Positions 18,136 through 27,215 of a DNA stretch of 64,000 bases are shown piece by piece. The position numbers and the translations under genes are program-made. The first letter of the stretch is position 1; each line of letters starts with the position of its first letter. The notes beneath the pieces were generated by a model. The model worked only from the letters and a program-made list of their open reading frames with translations. It was not told the DNA's origin and ran no database searches. The DNA is from Paenibacillus sp. PL2-23 (lineage in GTDB: Bacteria > Bacillota > Bacilli > Paenibacillales > Paenibacillaceae). The DNA lies in assembly GCF_040834005.1 (NCBI RefSeq), contig NZ_CP162129.1, positions 3,186,001-3,250,000 on the forward strand, read 5' to 3'.

Positions 18136-18192
18136 CCTTCGTTCACCTCCCGTCATCCCTATTGAAAGCTATCCCATCCTGCTCTTAGCCAC

Positions 18193-19572
18193 TTAAGCTG
18201 TTTCATTGATGGAACGTCCGTATCCCAAGCCCTGAATAGCAGCTTGCTCCACCAGGTCGGATTCAAACGCGTTATCTGTTACCTTCTGGTCATCTCGGAA
18301 GCCTTGACGATTGCCTGATGACTGTCCACCCTGCTGGCCGTGGCCCGCATGCTGCTGAGACAGCTCGGATGAGGAGGAGCTTTGTGTCACCTCCAGCTTA
18401 TCCACATGGAGACCCTGTGCTTGCAGGGACGCTCTCAGCTGTGCCATCTGGTTGTCCAGCATATCCTTAGCCATAGCGGAATCCGTCTGGAATATCGCGG
18501 TCAGCACACCATTCTGCATCGAGATCCGCACATCCACTTGACCCAGATGCTCAGGGAACAGCATCAGCTTTGCCTCAGACAAGCCGCTAACGGTATGTAT
18601 ATCAAACTTCGATACGATCATGCCGTTCATGGTCTCTGCGAAATCATCAGCCAGTACGAAGGCCGAAGGCGCCGCAGCTGCCTTATGCAATAGCGGAGAA
18701 AACTCCTTTACATTATCCGGTCCGATAAAAGGCAGTGTCCCTGAAGCGAGCGATTCGCCGCCTTTGGCCTCGCCAGCCATTTCCTCGTAAGGCATACCCG
18801 CCGCCTCGGCAGCTGACGATATCGCCCCATTCAAAACAGAGGGATGATTCACCGCCTGCGACAGCCGCTGGAGAAGAGCTGATGTATCTTTAGTCGTTGC
18901 AGGCTGAGCCATCAACCAAGCTGGAAGTGCTGCTTCCGACTGGGCTTTACTGCTGGAGCTTGAAGATTTGTCCTCCGACAAACTAACCGCCATCGTTTGC
19001 AATTGAGCCATAATCAGCGCAAATGGCTCCTGGCCCTTCAGCTGCTTCATAGCTCCAAGCTGCAACGCTGCCTGTAGCTGAAGCAAACCATCCTGAATAC
19101 CTGATTTCACATTGGCAAGCATCTCGTGGGCATCTACAGTCTCTGATGCGTCGCCAGAGCCGGTATTCGTTGGAGGCATCGGTACGCCAAGCAGAGCGAG
19201 TAGCGCCTGTAAGGAATCAAGCAAGGCTTGAAGCTGTTCAAGCTGCTCCAATGCCGCGTTCGATTCATTCGATTGTGCCATGCTCGCATCCAGCTGATCC
19301 ACCAACCCTTCAATGAAAAAGCTGATGTCTTCAACGGTAGGGGTTGCACCTTGCTCTGCTCCCGCAGTCAGCGCCTCCAGTCCAGCAGCAATGGCAAGTA
19401 GCCCGACGGTAGATGGTTGTTCGCTGCCGCCATTAGCTTCTGTGCCCATGATCTGAACCAGTGCCTGCTGAAAGCCCTCTCCCTCAGAGCCAGCTGTTCC
19501 GTTCGCATTCGACCCTAGCTTAGCGGCAGATGCTTGTCCCATTGAGGTGCTGCTTACATGTAGCATATCCAT
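18193..19572 (-). CDS. fliK: Flagellar hook-length control protein FliK
   Basis: FliK measures hook length and triggers the FlhB switch. The 459-residue protein has the usual low-complexity N-terminal two thirds, rich in Ala, Gln, Ser and Gly, and a conserved C-terminal Flg_hook domain near 330–410 (LFPEHLGQVDVRISMQNGVLTAIFQTD followed by LRASLQAQGLHVDKLEVT in outline). A Ser-rich and Gln/Gly-rich tail follows. AGGAGG precedes the ATG by nine bases. It lies between ylxF and flgD as expected. Confidence 0.92.
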   Translation of the reverse strand: MDMLHVSSTSMGQASAAKLGSNANGTAGSEGEGFQQALVQIMGTEANGGSEQPSTVGLLAIAAGLEALTAGAEQGATPTVEDISFFIEGLVDQLDASMAQSNESNAALEQLEQLQALLDSLQALLALLGVPMPPTNTGSGDASETVDAHEMLANVKSGIQDGLLQLQAALQLGAMKQLKGQEPFALIMAQLQTMAVSLSEDKSSSSSSKAQSEAALPAWLMAQPATTKDTSALLQRLSQAVNHPSVLNGAISSAAEAAGMPYEEMAGEAKGGESLASGTLPFIGPDNVKEFSPLLHKAAAAPSAFVLADDFAETMNGMIVSKFDIHTVSGLSEAKLMLFPEHLGQVDVRISMQNGVLTAIFQTDSAMAKDMLDNQMAQLRASLQAQGLHVDKLEVTQSSSSSELSQQHAGHGQQGGQSSGNRQGFRDDQKVTDNAFESDLVEQAAIQGLGYGRSINETA

Positions 19573-19607
19573 TTCAATTCACCTCCTTTCCCGTACCTGC
19601 TTTGGCA

Positions 19608-20516
19608 TTATGAGCCAGACATCAGCTTGGACATGATACCTGCTGCCGCTTCCTCGTCAATGCTCGACATCTCTGCCAGAATGGAAGAACGAGTGCCGTC
19701 ATCCACGGCATTCAAGATGCGGATAACCTTGCTGGGACTAATATCAATCATCCCAATAAGCATTTCGCCTGCGCTTTTAGCGTCCATGGCCGAGAAAGTT
19801 GCACGAAGCTGGTCCTGATTCAATGTGGAGGATGCCGGCTTTTCAACCGCAGCAGCGGCTTCCGCTTTTTCGAGACGGGCTTGCAGCGCTGCAAGCTGCT
19901 GATCCTTAGCCGTCACGCTGTCCTTCATCTTCATCGTCACCTCTGCGGCGATCGCAGGATTCATCTTCTCCATAATTCGGACTCGGTCATCCGCACGCAT
20001 CGCCGAGAACAACAACACCATTTCATCATTGGTCAGGTTCTGTACGATTGGAGCCGCCTTGCTGGGCGTCATCCTGGTGAACATGCTGGCAAGCTCGGTA
20101 ATCTTCGCTTGGTATTGCTCGTCATCCAGCTTCTTTTCTTCCGTCTGCTGCTTCAACGCTTCATTCTCTTGCTCTAGCTCCTTGACTGCCGTCTCTTGCG
20201 AGGATTGTGAGCTGGTCGTGTCCGCAAGCTGCTGCTTGGCTTCGGCGAGCTCAGCCTCGAGCTCCTGTATACGTTCGTTCATCTTGATCGTCCGGATTTG
20301 ATCGTCATCCATTGTGCTGCCGGTAACCTCCGGCTCCGGCAGAACGTTCTTCACCACGGGGACAGATTGTCCGAACTGAAGCGCTCGATTACGGAAATCG
20401 GTGTCGAACAAGGTAAGCAGTACGCCCAACAAAACGATTACGAATAAGATCGGCACCATCACGAACAAGAAGCGTTCGAACCCGTTATAACCTTTTTCCA
20501 ATTCTGCATCCGCCAT
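19608..20516 (-). CDS. ylxF: YlxF-like flagellar operon protein with MgtE-N-like domain
   Basis: The 302-residue protein has a short cytoplasmic start, one transmembrane helix (about 16–38), a coiled-coil region rich in Glu, Gln, Ala and Lys (about 90–150), and two C-terminal segments resembling the MgtE intracellular N domain (TRMTPSKAAPIVQNLTNDEMV and DAKSAGEMLIGMIDISPSKVIRIL patterns). In Bacillus, YlxF sits in the same place and its function is unclear; it may act as an export helper. The ATG at 20516 has AAGGAG eight bases upstream, so the GTG three codons earlier is rejected. Confidence 0.85.
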   Translation of the reverse strand: MADAELEKGYNGFERFLFVMVPILFVIVLLGVLLTLFDTDFRNRALQFGQSVPVVKNVLPEPEVTGSTMDDDQIRTIKMNERIQELEAELAEAKQQLADTTSSQSSQETAVKELEQENEALKQQTEEKKLDDEQYQAKITELASMFTRMTPSKAAPIVQNLTNDEMVLLFSAMRADDRVRIMEKMNPAIAAEVTMKMKDSVTAKDQQLAALQARLEKAEAAAAVEKPASSTLNQDQLRATFSAMDAKSAGEMLIGMIDISPSKVIRILNAVDDGTRSSILAEMSSIDEEAAAGIMSKLMSGS

Positions 20517-20549
20517 ATTCTTCACTCCTTCAAGCGGCGTCCCACGGTG

Positions 20550-20996
20550 CTACGGGGTAGGCATGATGAACCTAACGGTCGCCATTTCGTCAAGCTCGTT
20601 CTGCTCCTTCAGCTGCAAAGCCTGCTTAAAACGATCAAGAGCATGGTCTTTGGCTTTCAGCCACACCTTTTCGTCCTTCATTTTGTCTGCAAGCTTCGAA
20701 CGGTTTTGCTCAACCTTGCGTTCAGCCTGCCATACATCCTTCAGCTTCTGTTCAATGCGCAGCTGCAGGTGGTCGATGTAATCGCCAATCAACCGCAAAT
20801 CGGATAATGGCATGCCAGTCTGGGAAGCCTCCTGAAGCTTGTTCTCCCAATCCGACTTGATCTCCCTAAGCTCGTGGAGCGACTTTTCTTCCTCTTGCAG
20901 TGAGCTAAGCGCTGTTGACAGCACCCATTCCGCCTGCGTCTTTTCGCTGGTCTTCAGGTCTACAATTTTTTGAAAGGAATAATGAAAGGAAGCCAA
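20550..20996 (-). CDS. fliJ: Flagellar export chaperone FliJ
   Basis: FliJ is a coiled-coil rod that links the FliI ATPase ring to the FlhA gate. The protein is almost wholly alpha-helical coiled coil (ASFHYSFQKIVDLKTSEKTQAEW at the start, repeated heptads to the end). The TTG at 20996 has AGGAG nine bases upstream and gives MASFHYSFQKI, 148 residues; an in-frame TTG at 21005 touches the ribosome site and is rejected. It follows fliI closely. Confidence 0.9.
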   Translation of the reverse strand: MASFHYSFQKIVDLKTSEKTQAEWVLSTALSSLQEEEKSLHELREIKSDWENKLQEASQTGMPLSDLRLIGDYIDHLQLRIEQKLKDVWQAERKVEQNRSKLADKMKDEKVWLKAKDHALDRFKQALQLKEQNELDEMATVRFIMPTP

Positions 20997-21001
20997 TCCG
21001 C

Positions 21002-22327
21002 TCAACTCCTATAAAATTCATTCAGAAGACGTTCCTGCGTATGCTGCAGATTTGTTTTTTCATTCGTTTTTTGTCTGGTGAAGGCATGAATAGCGTCGAT
21101 ATGTTCAATGGCCGTATCGATTTCTTTGTTCGAGCCTAGCTGATACGCCCCGATATTGATGAGATCCTCCGAATCCTTGTAGAGAGAGAGCAGCCGCTTT
21201 AACCGATTGGCTGCATCCTGCTGCTCTTCGGATACGATTTCCTTCATCACGCGGCTTACGGAGGCCAGCACGTCTATCGCAGGGAAGTGGCCTTTATGGG
21301 CAATATGACGACTGAGCACAATATGGCCATCCAGAATGCCTCGCACCGCGTCCGCTATCGGCTCATTCATATCATCACCATCAACCAATACGGTATAGAA
21401 GGCGGTGATGGAGCCTTTGACTCCGGTTCCCGCTCGCTCCAGCAGCTTGGGCAACGCAGCGAATACGGATGGTGTATAACCCCGTGTAGCGGGAGGCTCG
21501 CCCACGGCAAGACCTACCTCGCGAAGCGCCATTGCATAGCGGGTAACGGAATCCATCATCAGCATCACGTTCAGTCCGCGGTCCCGGAAATATTCCGCGA
21601 TGCTGGTCGCGATAAGCGCGCCCTTCATTCGAATGAGCGCCGGCTGGTCGGAAGTTGCAACGATTACGACAGAACGAGCTAAGCCTTCAGGTCCCAGGTC
21701 CTTCTCCATAAACTCCAGCACTTCCCGGCCTCGTTCGCCAATCAACGCAATCACATTGACATCAGCTGACGTATTGCGGGCGATCATGCCGAGCAGGGTG
21801 CTCTTGCCTACTCCGGAGCCAGCGAATATGCCAACGCGCTGGCCTTGGCCGACAGTCAGCAAGCCGTCAATCGCGCGCACACCGATACTAAGCGGATCCT
21901 TGACTCTCGGCCTGCTCAGTGGATTACTTGGCTCGTTATGAGTGGAGTAGTGCTGCATGCGGCTTGGCAGACGCGAGCCGTCGAGCGGATTACCAAGTCC
22001 GTCAAGCACCTTGCCAAGCAGCTCGGAGCCGACCTGCACCGTTAGCGGCTTGCCCGTACCTACAACGTCACAGCCCGGGCTGATCGCGTGCAGTTCGCCA
22101 AGCGGCATCAGAATAACCTTGTTATTCCGGAAGCCGACTACCTCCGCTTTCAGAGGTTTGGCACCCTTGGAAGGATAGATGTAGCATAGGTCGCCAATAC
22201 TGGCGTCTGGACCTTCCGATTCAACGGTCAAGCCAATGACCTGCGTAACCTTCCCGTTCACTCGCACGGGATCAATCGGCCTGAGATGCTCCAAATATTT
22301 GCCGATATCCAGCTCAATCGAATGCAT
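21002..22327 (-). CDS. fliI: Flagellar export ATPase FliI
   Basis: FliI is the F1-beta-like ATPase that energises unloading of export substrates. The 441-residue protein has the N-terminal beta-barrel domain, Walker A at about 169–178 (GSGVGKSTLLG), the catalytic Glu in LIGERGREVLEF and Walker B in LNVMLMMDSVTRYA. Length is typical. It overlaps fliH by 14 bases and is followed by fliJ. Confidence 0.97.
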   Translation of the reverse strand: MHSIELDIGKYLEHLRPIDPVRVNGKVTQVIGLTVESEGPDASIGDLCYIYPSKGAKPLKAEVVGFRNNKVILMPLGELHAISPGCDVVGTGKPLTVQVGSELLGKVLDGLGNPLDGSRLPSRMQHYSTHNEPSNPLSRPRVKDPLSIGVRAIDGLLTVGQGQRVGIFAGSGVGKSTLLGMIARNTSADVNVIALIGERGREVLEFMEKDLGPEGLARSVVIVATSDQPALIRMKGALIATSIAEYFRDRGLNVMLMMDSVTRYAMALREVGLAVGEPPATRGYTPSVFAALPKLLERAGTGVKGSITAFYTVLVDGDDMNEPIADAVRGILDGHIVLSRHIAHKGHFPAIDVLASVSRVMKEIVSEEQQDAANRLKRLLSLYKDSEDLINIGAYQLGSNKEIDTAIEHIDAIHAFTRQKTNEKTNLQHTQERLLNEFYRS

Positions 22328-23156
22328 GCGCCTGACCTCTCTCTTCGCTGCTATGATGTGCCAATCCGATCAGCTCGCGCTTGATCTCGGCCAGCTGTGT
22401 GTCGATGCGGGCGTCAATACTTCCGAACGAGGAACGAATGACACAGCCATTATCCTTAATGGAGGAATCCGGCAAAATCTGCAGTTCCGCTTGCGAATCG
22501 ATTGCGGTATGAAGCTCTTCTCGGGCGGCTTGCACAAACGCCAGCTGAGAAGGAGCCACACATAAGGTTATGACACCTTGCTCGCGTCTGCGTGATAATG
22601 ATTTACGGATAAACTCAATCATTACATCCGGAGCAAGTGTTAATTGCTGTCCAATAATTTTTTCAGCGATAGCACAGCTAAGCTCCACGAGAAACGGCTC
22701 CGCCTCTTGAATAATTTGCTCGCGGGTGGAATAAGCGAGACTCAGCACCTCTGCCGCTTCCTCCAGCTTGGCTTGCCATTGCTGTTGCAGATCGGCTTGA
22801 GATGCAGCCGTCCCTTCCGCGTAGCCCTGCTCAAAGCCGGCTTGCCTGGCCGCTTCGGCAGCGTGAATGTCCTCATTCCGCTTCTCCAGCCACCAGAGCT
22901 CAATCTGGGCCTTTGCTTCTTCGAGCATGGTCTCGCATTCCTTGGACGTTTCTCTCAGCTGATTTTCGGCGAACGCTTGAGCGTCCTCCATAATTTGATC
23001 CCGAAGGGACAACGTCTCCTCATCTGGTCCGGCAGGCTCCTCTGGAACAGTGTGCTCATGGCCTTCCGCAGCTGGTGCCGAGTAAGGATTGATCCAAGAT
23101 AACTGTTTCGATTGCTCAAGCGGAATGACGCTGGTCGACTTGATCAAATTAGACAA
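22314..23156 (-). CDS. fliH: Flagellar assembly protein FliH
   Basis: FliH regulates and anchors the FliI ATPase at the C-ring. The 280-residue protein has an acidic N-terminal region, a long helical Glu/Ala/Gln-rich stretch (about 70–140) and a C-terminal V-ATPase-E-like domain (VELSCAIAEKIIGQQL). The longest frame starts at 23165, but that ATG touches GGAGG; the TTG at 23156 has AGGAG nine bases upstream and gives MSNLIKSTSVIP, the usual Bacillales start. It overlaps the fliG stop. Confidence 0.88.
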   Translation of the reverse strand: MSNLIKSTSVIPLEQSKQLSWINPYSAPAAEGHEHTVPEEPAGPDEETLSLRDQIMEDAQAFAENQLRETSKECETMLEEAKAQIELWWLEKRNEDIHAAEAARQAGFEQGYAEGTAASQADLQQQWQAKLEEAAEVLSLAYSTREQIIQEAEPFLVELSCAIAEKIIGQQLTLAPDVMIEFIRKSLSRRREQGVITLCVAPSQLAFVQAAREELHTAIDSQAELQILPDSSIKDNGCVIRSSFGSIDARIDTQLAEIKRELIGLAHHSSEERGQAHAFD

Positions 23157-24162
23157 TGATATCATCTCCTCCGCCGCGCGCGATGATGATTTCGCCCGAC
23201 TCTTCTAGCCTGCGAATCGTAGCGACGATTCTGGTCTGGGCTTCCTCGACGTCACGCAGCCGGACAGGGCCCATGATATCCATCTCTTCCTTGAACGTAT
23301 CCGCCATCCGTTTGGACATATTGCGGAAGATGGCTTCTCGCACTTCCTCGCTTGCAACCTTGAGGGCAAGCTGGAGATCGGCGTTCTCGATATCGCGAAT
23401 GATTCGCTGAATGGAGCGGTTGTCGATGTTGACGATATCCTCGAACACGAACATCCGCTTCTTGATTTCTTCTGCAAGCTCCGGATCCTGAATCTCCAGC
23501 GCGTCCAGAATCGTACGCTCCGTACCACGGTCGACGCCGTTCAGGATTTGAACGATGGAGTCTATACCGCCAGCATTCGTGTAGTCTTGTGTAACCGTAG
23601 CCGACAGCTTCTGCTCCAGCACCCGCTCAACCTGTGAGATGACCTCTGGAGACGTGCTGTCCATGAGCGCCACTCTTCTGGCCACATCCGCCTGCTTATC
23701 TTGCGGCAGCGAGGACAATATTTGAGAAGATTGATCCGGCTGCAGGTAAGACAGCACCAAAGCGATAGTCTGAGAATTTTCGTTCTGGATAAAGTTCAAG
23801 ATTTGAGCTGGCTCAGCCTTGCGCGCAAAGTCGAAAGGTCTGACCTGCAGCGTGGCAGTCAAGCGATTAATAACCTCCAGCGCCTTCGTCTCGCCAAGCG
23901 CTTTCTCCAGAATGTCCTTGGCGTATGAAATACCGCCTTGCGATATATATTCCTGCGCCATGCAGATTTGATGAAATTCACTTAAGATAAGCTCCCGGTC
24001 CTGGCTGTCCACCTTACGAACGTTCGCGATTTCGAGCGTCAGCTGTTCAATTTCATCATCTCGAAGATGCTTGAATATTTGAGCGGAAACCTCGGGCCCG
24101 AGCGTTATTAATAAGATCGCTGCTTTTTGTCTGCCGGTTAGCACTTGCATCGTCTTAGACAA
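23149..24162 (-). CDS. fliG: Flagellar motor switch protein FliG
   Basis: FliG couples stator torque to the C-ring. The 337-residue protein has FliG N, middle and C domains (LTGRQKAAILLITLGPEVSA at the N-terminus, FVFEDIVNIDNRSIQRII in the C-terminal domain and the charged torque helix with REAIFRNMSKRMA and LRDVEEAQ). The start is TTG with AGGAGG eight bases upstream. It lies between fliF and fliH. Confidence 0.97.
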   Translation of the reverse strand: MSKTMQVLTGRQKAAILLITLGPEVSAQIFKHLRDDEIEQLTLEIANVRKVDSQDRELILSEFHQICMAQEYISQGGISYAKDILEKALGETKALEVINRLTATLQVRPFDFARKAEPAQILNFIQNENSQTIALVLSYLQPDQSSQILSSLPQDKQADVARRVALMDSTSPEVISQVERVLEQKLSATVTQDYTNAGGIDSIVQILNGVDRGTERTILDALEIQDPELAEEIKKRMFVFEDIVNIDNRSIQRIIRDIENADLQLALKVASEEVREAIFRNMSKRMADTFKEEMDIMGPVRLRDVEEAQTRIVATIRRLEESGEIIIARGGGDDIIV

Positions 24163-24173
24163 TGACAGTCCTC

Positions 24174-25748
24174 CTATTCTTCAGCAAGCCAGGTACGGAG
24201 AAGATTAACGAATTCGTCCGGCTTACGCTTGGCAAGCGTTTCAAGATTTTTCCGAGCTTGGCTTTCATTGGTGACCGTTTCAAGATCAAGCGTAGGATAT
24301 TCGACTTTGGTCTGCTCCGGTATATCGGCTTCCTCGACCTCGTCCTGCCTTCTTCTTCTGCGCACTAGCATAAAAGCTAGACCGCCGATAATCGCCAGCG
24401 CGGCTGCGCCGATTCCAAGCAGCCATCCCGTCGAAAGTCCGCCTGCCGCAGCATCTGTCGGGCTTTCTGCAAAATTTCGGGCAATGAGTGAAACCTTTTT
24501 GTCAATCAGCTCGTCATTATTCACATCCTGACCGGAATCGGCCAGCTGTGATCGCACAAGCGTGGTCAAATAATTCATAATATCATTTCTTGCTTGCTCA
24601 TCATTCAATTGTGCGGCCTCGATGCCGATACTAATAGAGAGATCCTTCAGCACAAACGGTCCGGACTGGATATTTCTTTTGATTCGGTCAAAGTCATAGT
24701 TCCGGAGCTGGGAGCTCGTCTCGGAGGAGCTGCTCTCTCCTCCTGCCGCTTCGTAGCCCGGGATGTCGGTTTCACCTGTCCCGGCTACGCCGCCGGCTTC
24801 TGTAGAAGAGCCGGTTGATGTGGCATTATTAATTTCCTCACTGACAATAATGCCATTATTGTTATTATTATCCAGCGGTCTGACCAGATTTTCCTCCGTT
24901 ATTTCCTTATCGAAGTTCATGCTGCTGGATACACTAACCACTAGATTGTCGCTCCCAACAATAGGACCTAGGAACGATAATATATTTTTTTTCAGATCAG
25001 TTTCGAATTTGCTTTGGATTCTGAATTGCAAATCCACAATATCCGCGTCTCCGATACCCATGCCGCCCGCCTCGGAGGACATGAGCTCGCCCTGCGGACT
25101 CGAAATGGTAATATCCTCAACTTCCAGGTCCGGCACAGTCGCCTGCACAAGATTGTAATAGCTGTCGATTTCCTTTTGCGACGGACGGTAGCCTGGAGTA
25201 AATTTGATTACGATTGCGGCAGATGCCTTGGATGTATCCTCCGGCGTCAGGAACACGCTTTCCTCTGCTGCACTAATGAGCACCTTGGAGCTTTCGACGC
25301 CTTGCAGCTGATTCAGAAGCTTCTGCACCTCGCCATTCAAAGCGTTCTGATAAATGACGTTAAATTCATTTTCCGTTGTTCCTAGCGCGGATGAATTAGC
25401 GCTGAACACTTCGAAGCCGATGGAGCCGTTCTGCACCAGCCCTTGCGAGCCAATATCAACCTTCACCCTGGAAGCTACCGCGCTTGGCACCATAATGCTG
25501 GTCCCGCCTCCACTGAGCTCATAAGGAATCCCGTTGCTGTCAAGATAATTCATAACGGCTGCCGCATCGGTTGCATCCAGATTTTGAAAGGCGAGTTCAT
25601 ATTCGGTTCTAGTGAATACGATTGTCAACAGGATAACCGTCAACAATATTCCGCTTACGGAAGCCCCCAACCATATTTTTTGCTTTTTGCCCATTTGGCT
25701 CCACGTTAGCTGAAGCCGTTCTCGATATTGGGCGACTCTCTCGTTCAC
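24174..25748 (-). CDS. fliF: Flagellar MS-ring protein FliF
   Basis: FliF forms the MS ring in the membrane, the base on which the rod, C-ring and export gate assemble. The 524-residue protein has two transmembrane helices (about 25–46 and 430–450), YscJ-like ring-building domains between them (FQNLDATDAAAVMNYLDSNGIPY) and a cytoplasmic C-terminal tail that binds FliG. A Gly/Ser/Glu-rich loop lies near 305–335. The start is GTG after GAGGTGA. Confidence 0.97.
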   Translation of the reverse strand: MNERVAQYRERLQLTWSQMGKKQKIWLGASVSGILLTVILLTIVFTRTEYELAFQNLDATDAAAVMNYLDSNGIPYELSGGGTSIMVPSAVASRVKVDIGSQGLVQNGSIGFEVFSANSSALGTTENEFNVIYQNALNGEVQKLLNQLQGVESSKVLISAAEESVFLTPEDTSKASAAIVIKFTPGYRPSQKEIDSYYNLVQATVPDLEVEDITISSPQGELMSSEAGGMGIGDADIVDLQFRIQSKFETDLKKNILSFLGPIVGSDNLVVSVSSSMNFDKEITEENLVRPLDNNNNNGIIVSEEINNATSTGSSTEAGGVAGTGETDIPGYEAAGGESSSSETSSQLRNYDFDRIKRNIQSGPFVLKDLSISIGIEAAQLNDEQARNDIMNYLTTLVRSQLADSGQDVNNDELIDKKVSLIARNFAESPTDAAAGGLSTGWLLGIGAAALAIIGGLAFMLVRRRRRQDEVEEADIPEQTKVEYPTLDLETVTNESQARKNLETLAKRKPDEFVNLLRTWLAEE

Positions 25749-25783
25749 AATTTCACCTCACCTTTGCTGGGAAAAACGTACGA

Positions 25784-26089
25784 TTAGATTTGCATCCGCA
25801 TGATTTCTTGATAAGCCTCAACCACCTTGTTGCGGACTTGTGAGGTGAACTGCAAGCTAAGCTGGGCCTGCTCCGAAGCGAGCAGAACCTGAGTGACGTC
25901 GACCTTGCCGACCAAATATTGATCGTTCAGCTTATGAACGTTCCTCTCTTGGGCACTGACGCTGTCCAGCGCCGTCTGTAAATATTGGCCGAAGCTTTGT
26001 GTCAGTTCAGCCGGCGTTTTCTGTGTAATAGGCTCCGACTGGAGCGCTTTAACGGGAACGGCTTGTCCCAGGTTCATCGATTGGATCAT
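25784..26089 (-). CDS. fliE: Flagellar hook–basal body protein FliE
   Basis: FliE joins the MS ring to the proximal rod. The 101-residue protein has the family C-terminal pattern KVDVTQVLLASEQAQLSLQFTSQVRNKVVEAYQEIMRMQI (here named in parts: TQVLLASEQAQLSLQ and VRNKVVEAYQEIMRMQI). GGAGGG lies six bases before the ATG. The gene lies between flgC and fliF, the usual order. Confidence 0.95.
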   Translation of the reverse strand: MIQSMNLGQAVPVKALQSEPITQKTPAELTQSFGQYLQTALDSVSAQERNVHKLNDQYLVGKVDVTQVLLASEQAQLSLQFTSQVRNKVVEAYQEIMRMQI

Positions 26090-26126
26090 GAATTTCCCTC
26101 CGTGTTTGTCTAGTTACCGATTCCGG

Positions 26127-26576
26127 TTATCTGCCAATCTCCAGCGCTTTAATGAACATCGACTTGGTGGCGTTGATAGCCGTCACATTGGCTTCATAAG
26201 CTCTCGATGCCGATATCATATCAACCATTTCCTTGGCTACATCCACGTTTGGCATGTTCACGTAGCCATTCTCGTCCGCATCGGGATGCGTCGGATTGTA
26301 GACCAGCTTGGTGGGGGAATGATCCTCTTGAATTTTAGTCACTCGGACGCCCTTAGCACTGCCGTCCTCTCCCATTTGCTTGGAAAGCATGCTGGAAAAA
26401 GACTGTGAAGTAGGCTCCAATACGACCAGCTTCCGCTTGTATGGTTCAAATTTCCCATTTACAAACCTGCCGCGTGTGGTCTCTGCATTGGCAATATTGG
26501 ATGAAATGACGTCCATTCGCAATCGCTGAGCGGTTAGCGCCGAGGCGCTGATATCAAAACCATTGGAAATCTTCAA
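26127..26576 (-). CDS. flgC: Flagellar proximal rod protein FlgC
   Basis: FlgC is a proximal rod subunit. The 149-residue protein shows the flg_bb_rod start (FDISASALTAQRLRMDVISSNIANAETT) and the C-terminal D0 helix (VDMISASRAYEANVTAINATKSM). The start codon is TTG with GGGAGG upstream, and it follows flgB by three bases, so the two are certainly cotranslated in one operon. Confidence 0.96.
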   Translation of the reverse strand: MKISNGFDISASALTAQRLRMDVISSNIANAETTRGRFVNGKFEPYKRKLVVLEPTSQSFSSMLSKQMGEDGSAKGVRVTKIQEDHSPTKLVYNPTHPDADENGYVNMPNVDVAKEMVDMISASRAYEANVTAINATKSMFIKALEIGR

Positions 26577-26579
26577 GAA

Positions 26580-26996
26580 TTAAACCCTCCCGTCGATTGC
26601 GATCCGCATCATTTTCAATTCATGGTTAATTTGTTGGATATAGAAGTTGTAATTGAGCTGATTCTTGGCCAGCAACGACATTTCCCGATCCATATCGACA
26701 TTATTTTTGTTATTATTCATGCTTGTCGAATCATCCGTTACCACTTTAGCATCAGGAACCCTTGATGCGCTAGCACCAATTTCTATATGACGAGAATCGC
26801 TGATTTTACCAGCAAGCCGCTTCTGGCCTGACACACCCATCGATTCCTCCAGTAGCTGCTCGAACAAAACTTCCGATCGCTTGAAATAAGGAGTATCCGC
26901 GTTTGCGACGTTGTTAGAGATCACTCTCTGTCTCATTTCTGCTGCGTACACGGCTTGTTCCATACGGTTGAACGATGCGCCATTCAGCAAACTCAT
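26580..26996 (-). CDS. flgB: Flagellar proximal rod protein FlgB
   Basis: FlgB is a proximal rod subunit and the first gene of the fla/che operon. The 138-residue protein has the rod motif MRQRVISNNVANADTPYFKRSEV and the C-terminal helix LLAKNQLNYNFYIQQINHELKMMR. An Asn/Lys-rich stretch (MNNNKNN) lies near residue 95. The 219-base AT-rich region in front, up to codY, holds the expected operon promoter. Confidence 0.96.
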   Translation of the reverse strand: MSLLNGASFNRMEQAVYAAEMRQRVISNNVANADTPYFKRSEVLFEQLLEESMGVSGQKRLAGKISDSRHIEIGASASRVPDAKVVTDDSTSMNNNKNNVDMDREMSLLAKNQLNYNFYIQQINHELKMMRIAIDGRV

Positions 26997-27000
26997 ACTG

Positions 27001-27160
27001 CTTCACCACTTTCATTATGAAAATCCTTATGTAACGTATTCAACAGAATATTCGCCATTCCTTCTTCTTTCGACATAAAATAATTAAAAAAATGAGACAA
27101 AAATGTCGATTGATGCTGTCAGCATAATATTCAACAATTTCCTAAAACTTTACAATACGC
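27001..27160 (-). promoter_or_regulatory. fla/che operon promoter region
   Basis: This AT-rich gap between the codY terminator and flgB must carry the main fla/che promoter if the gene order works as in Bacillus. I see several weak -35/-10 pairs (for example TTGTCT and TATGTC 17 bases apart) but no consensus sigma-A or sigma-D promoter, so I do not assign a start site. Confidence 0.45.
27136..27150 (-). promoter_or_regulatory. Candidate CodY-binding box upstream of flgB
   Basis: The minus strand reads AAGTTTTAGGAAATT, 12 of 15 matches to the known CodY consensus AATTTTCWGAAAATT. CodY represses the fla/che promoter in Bacillus subtilis when branched-chain amino acids and GTP are high, and codY itself is the gene immediately upstream. 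Binding is inferred from the match. Confidence 0.4.
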
Positions 27161-27162
27161 AA

Positions 27163-27194
27163 ATAGCCCTATCTTTTGTAAAAGATAGGGCTAT
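27163..27194 (-). terminator. Terminator after codY
   Basis: A perfect 15-base-pair inverted repeat (ATAGCCCTATCTTTT with its complement, two-base loop) lies 22 bases after the codY stop. The following T-run is short (TTT), but stem strength and position make this the likely end of the dprA–codY transcript and its separation from fla/che. Confidence 0.7.
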
Positions 27195-27215
27195 CCTGGT
27201 ATGCCAGACCTATGT

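Noticed and set aside
27061-27120. Possible sigma-D promoter with GTCGAAAG as -10
   Set aside because: There is no TAAA -35 at the required 15-base spacing.
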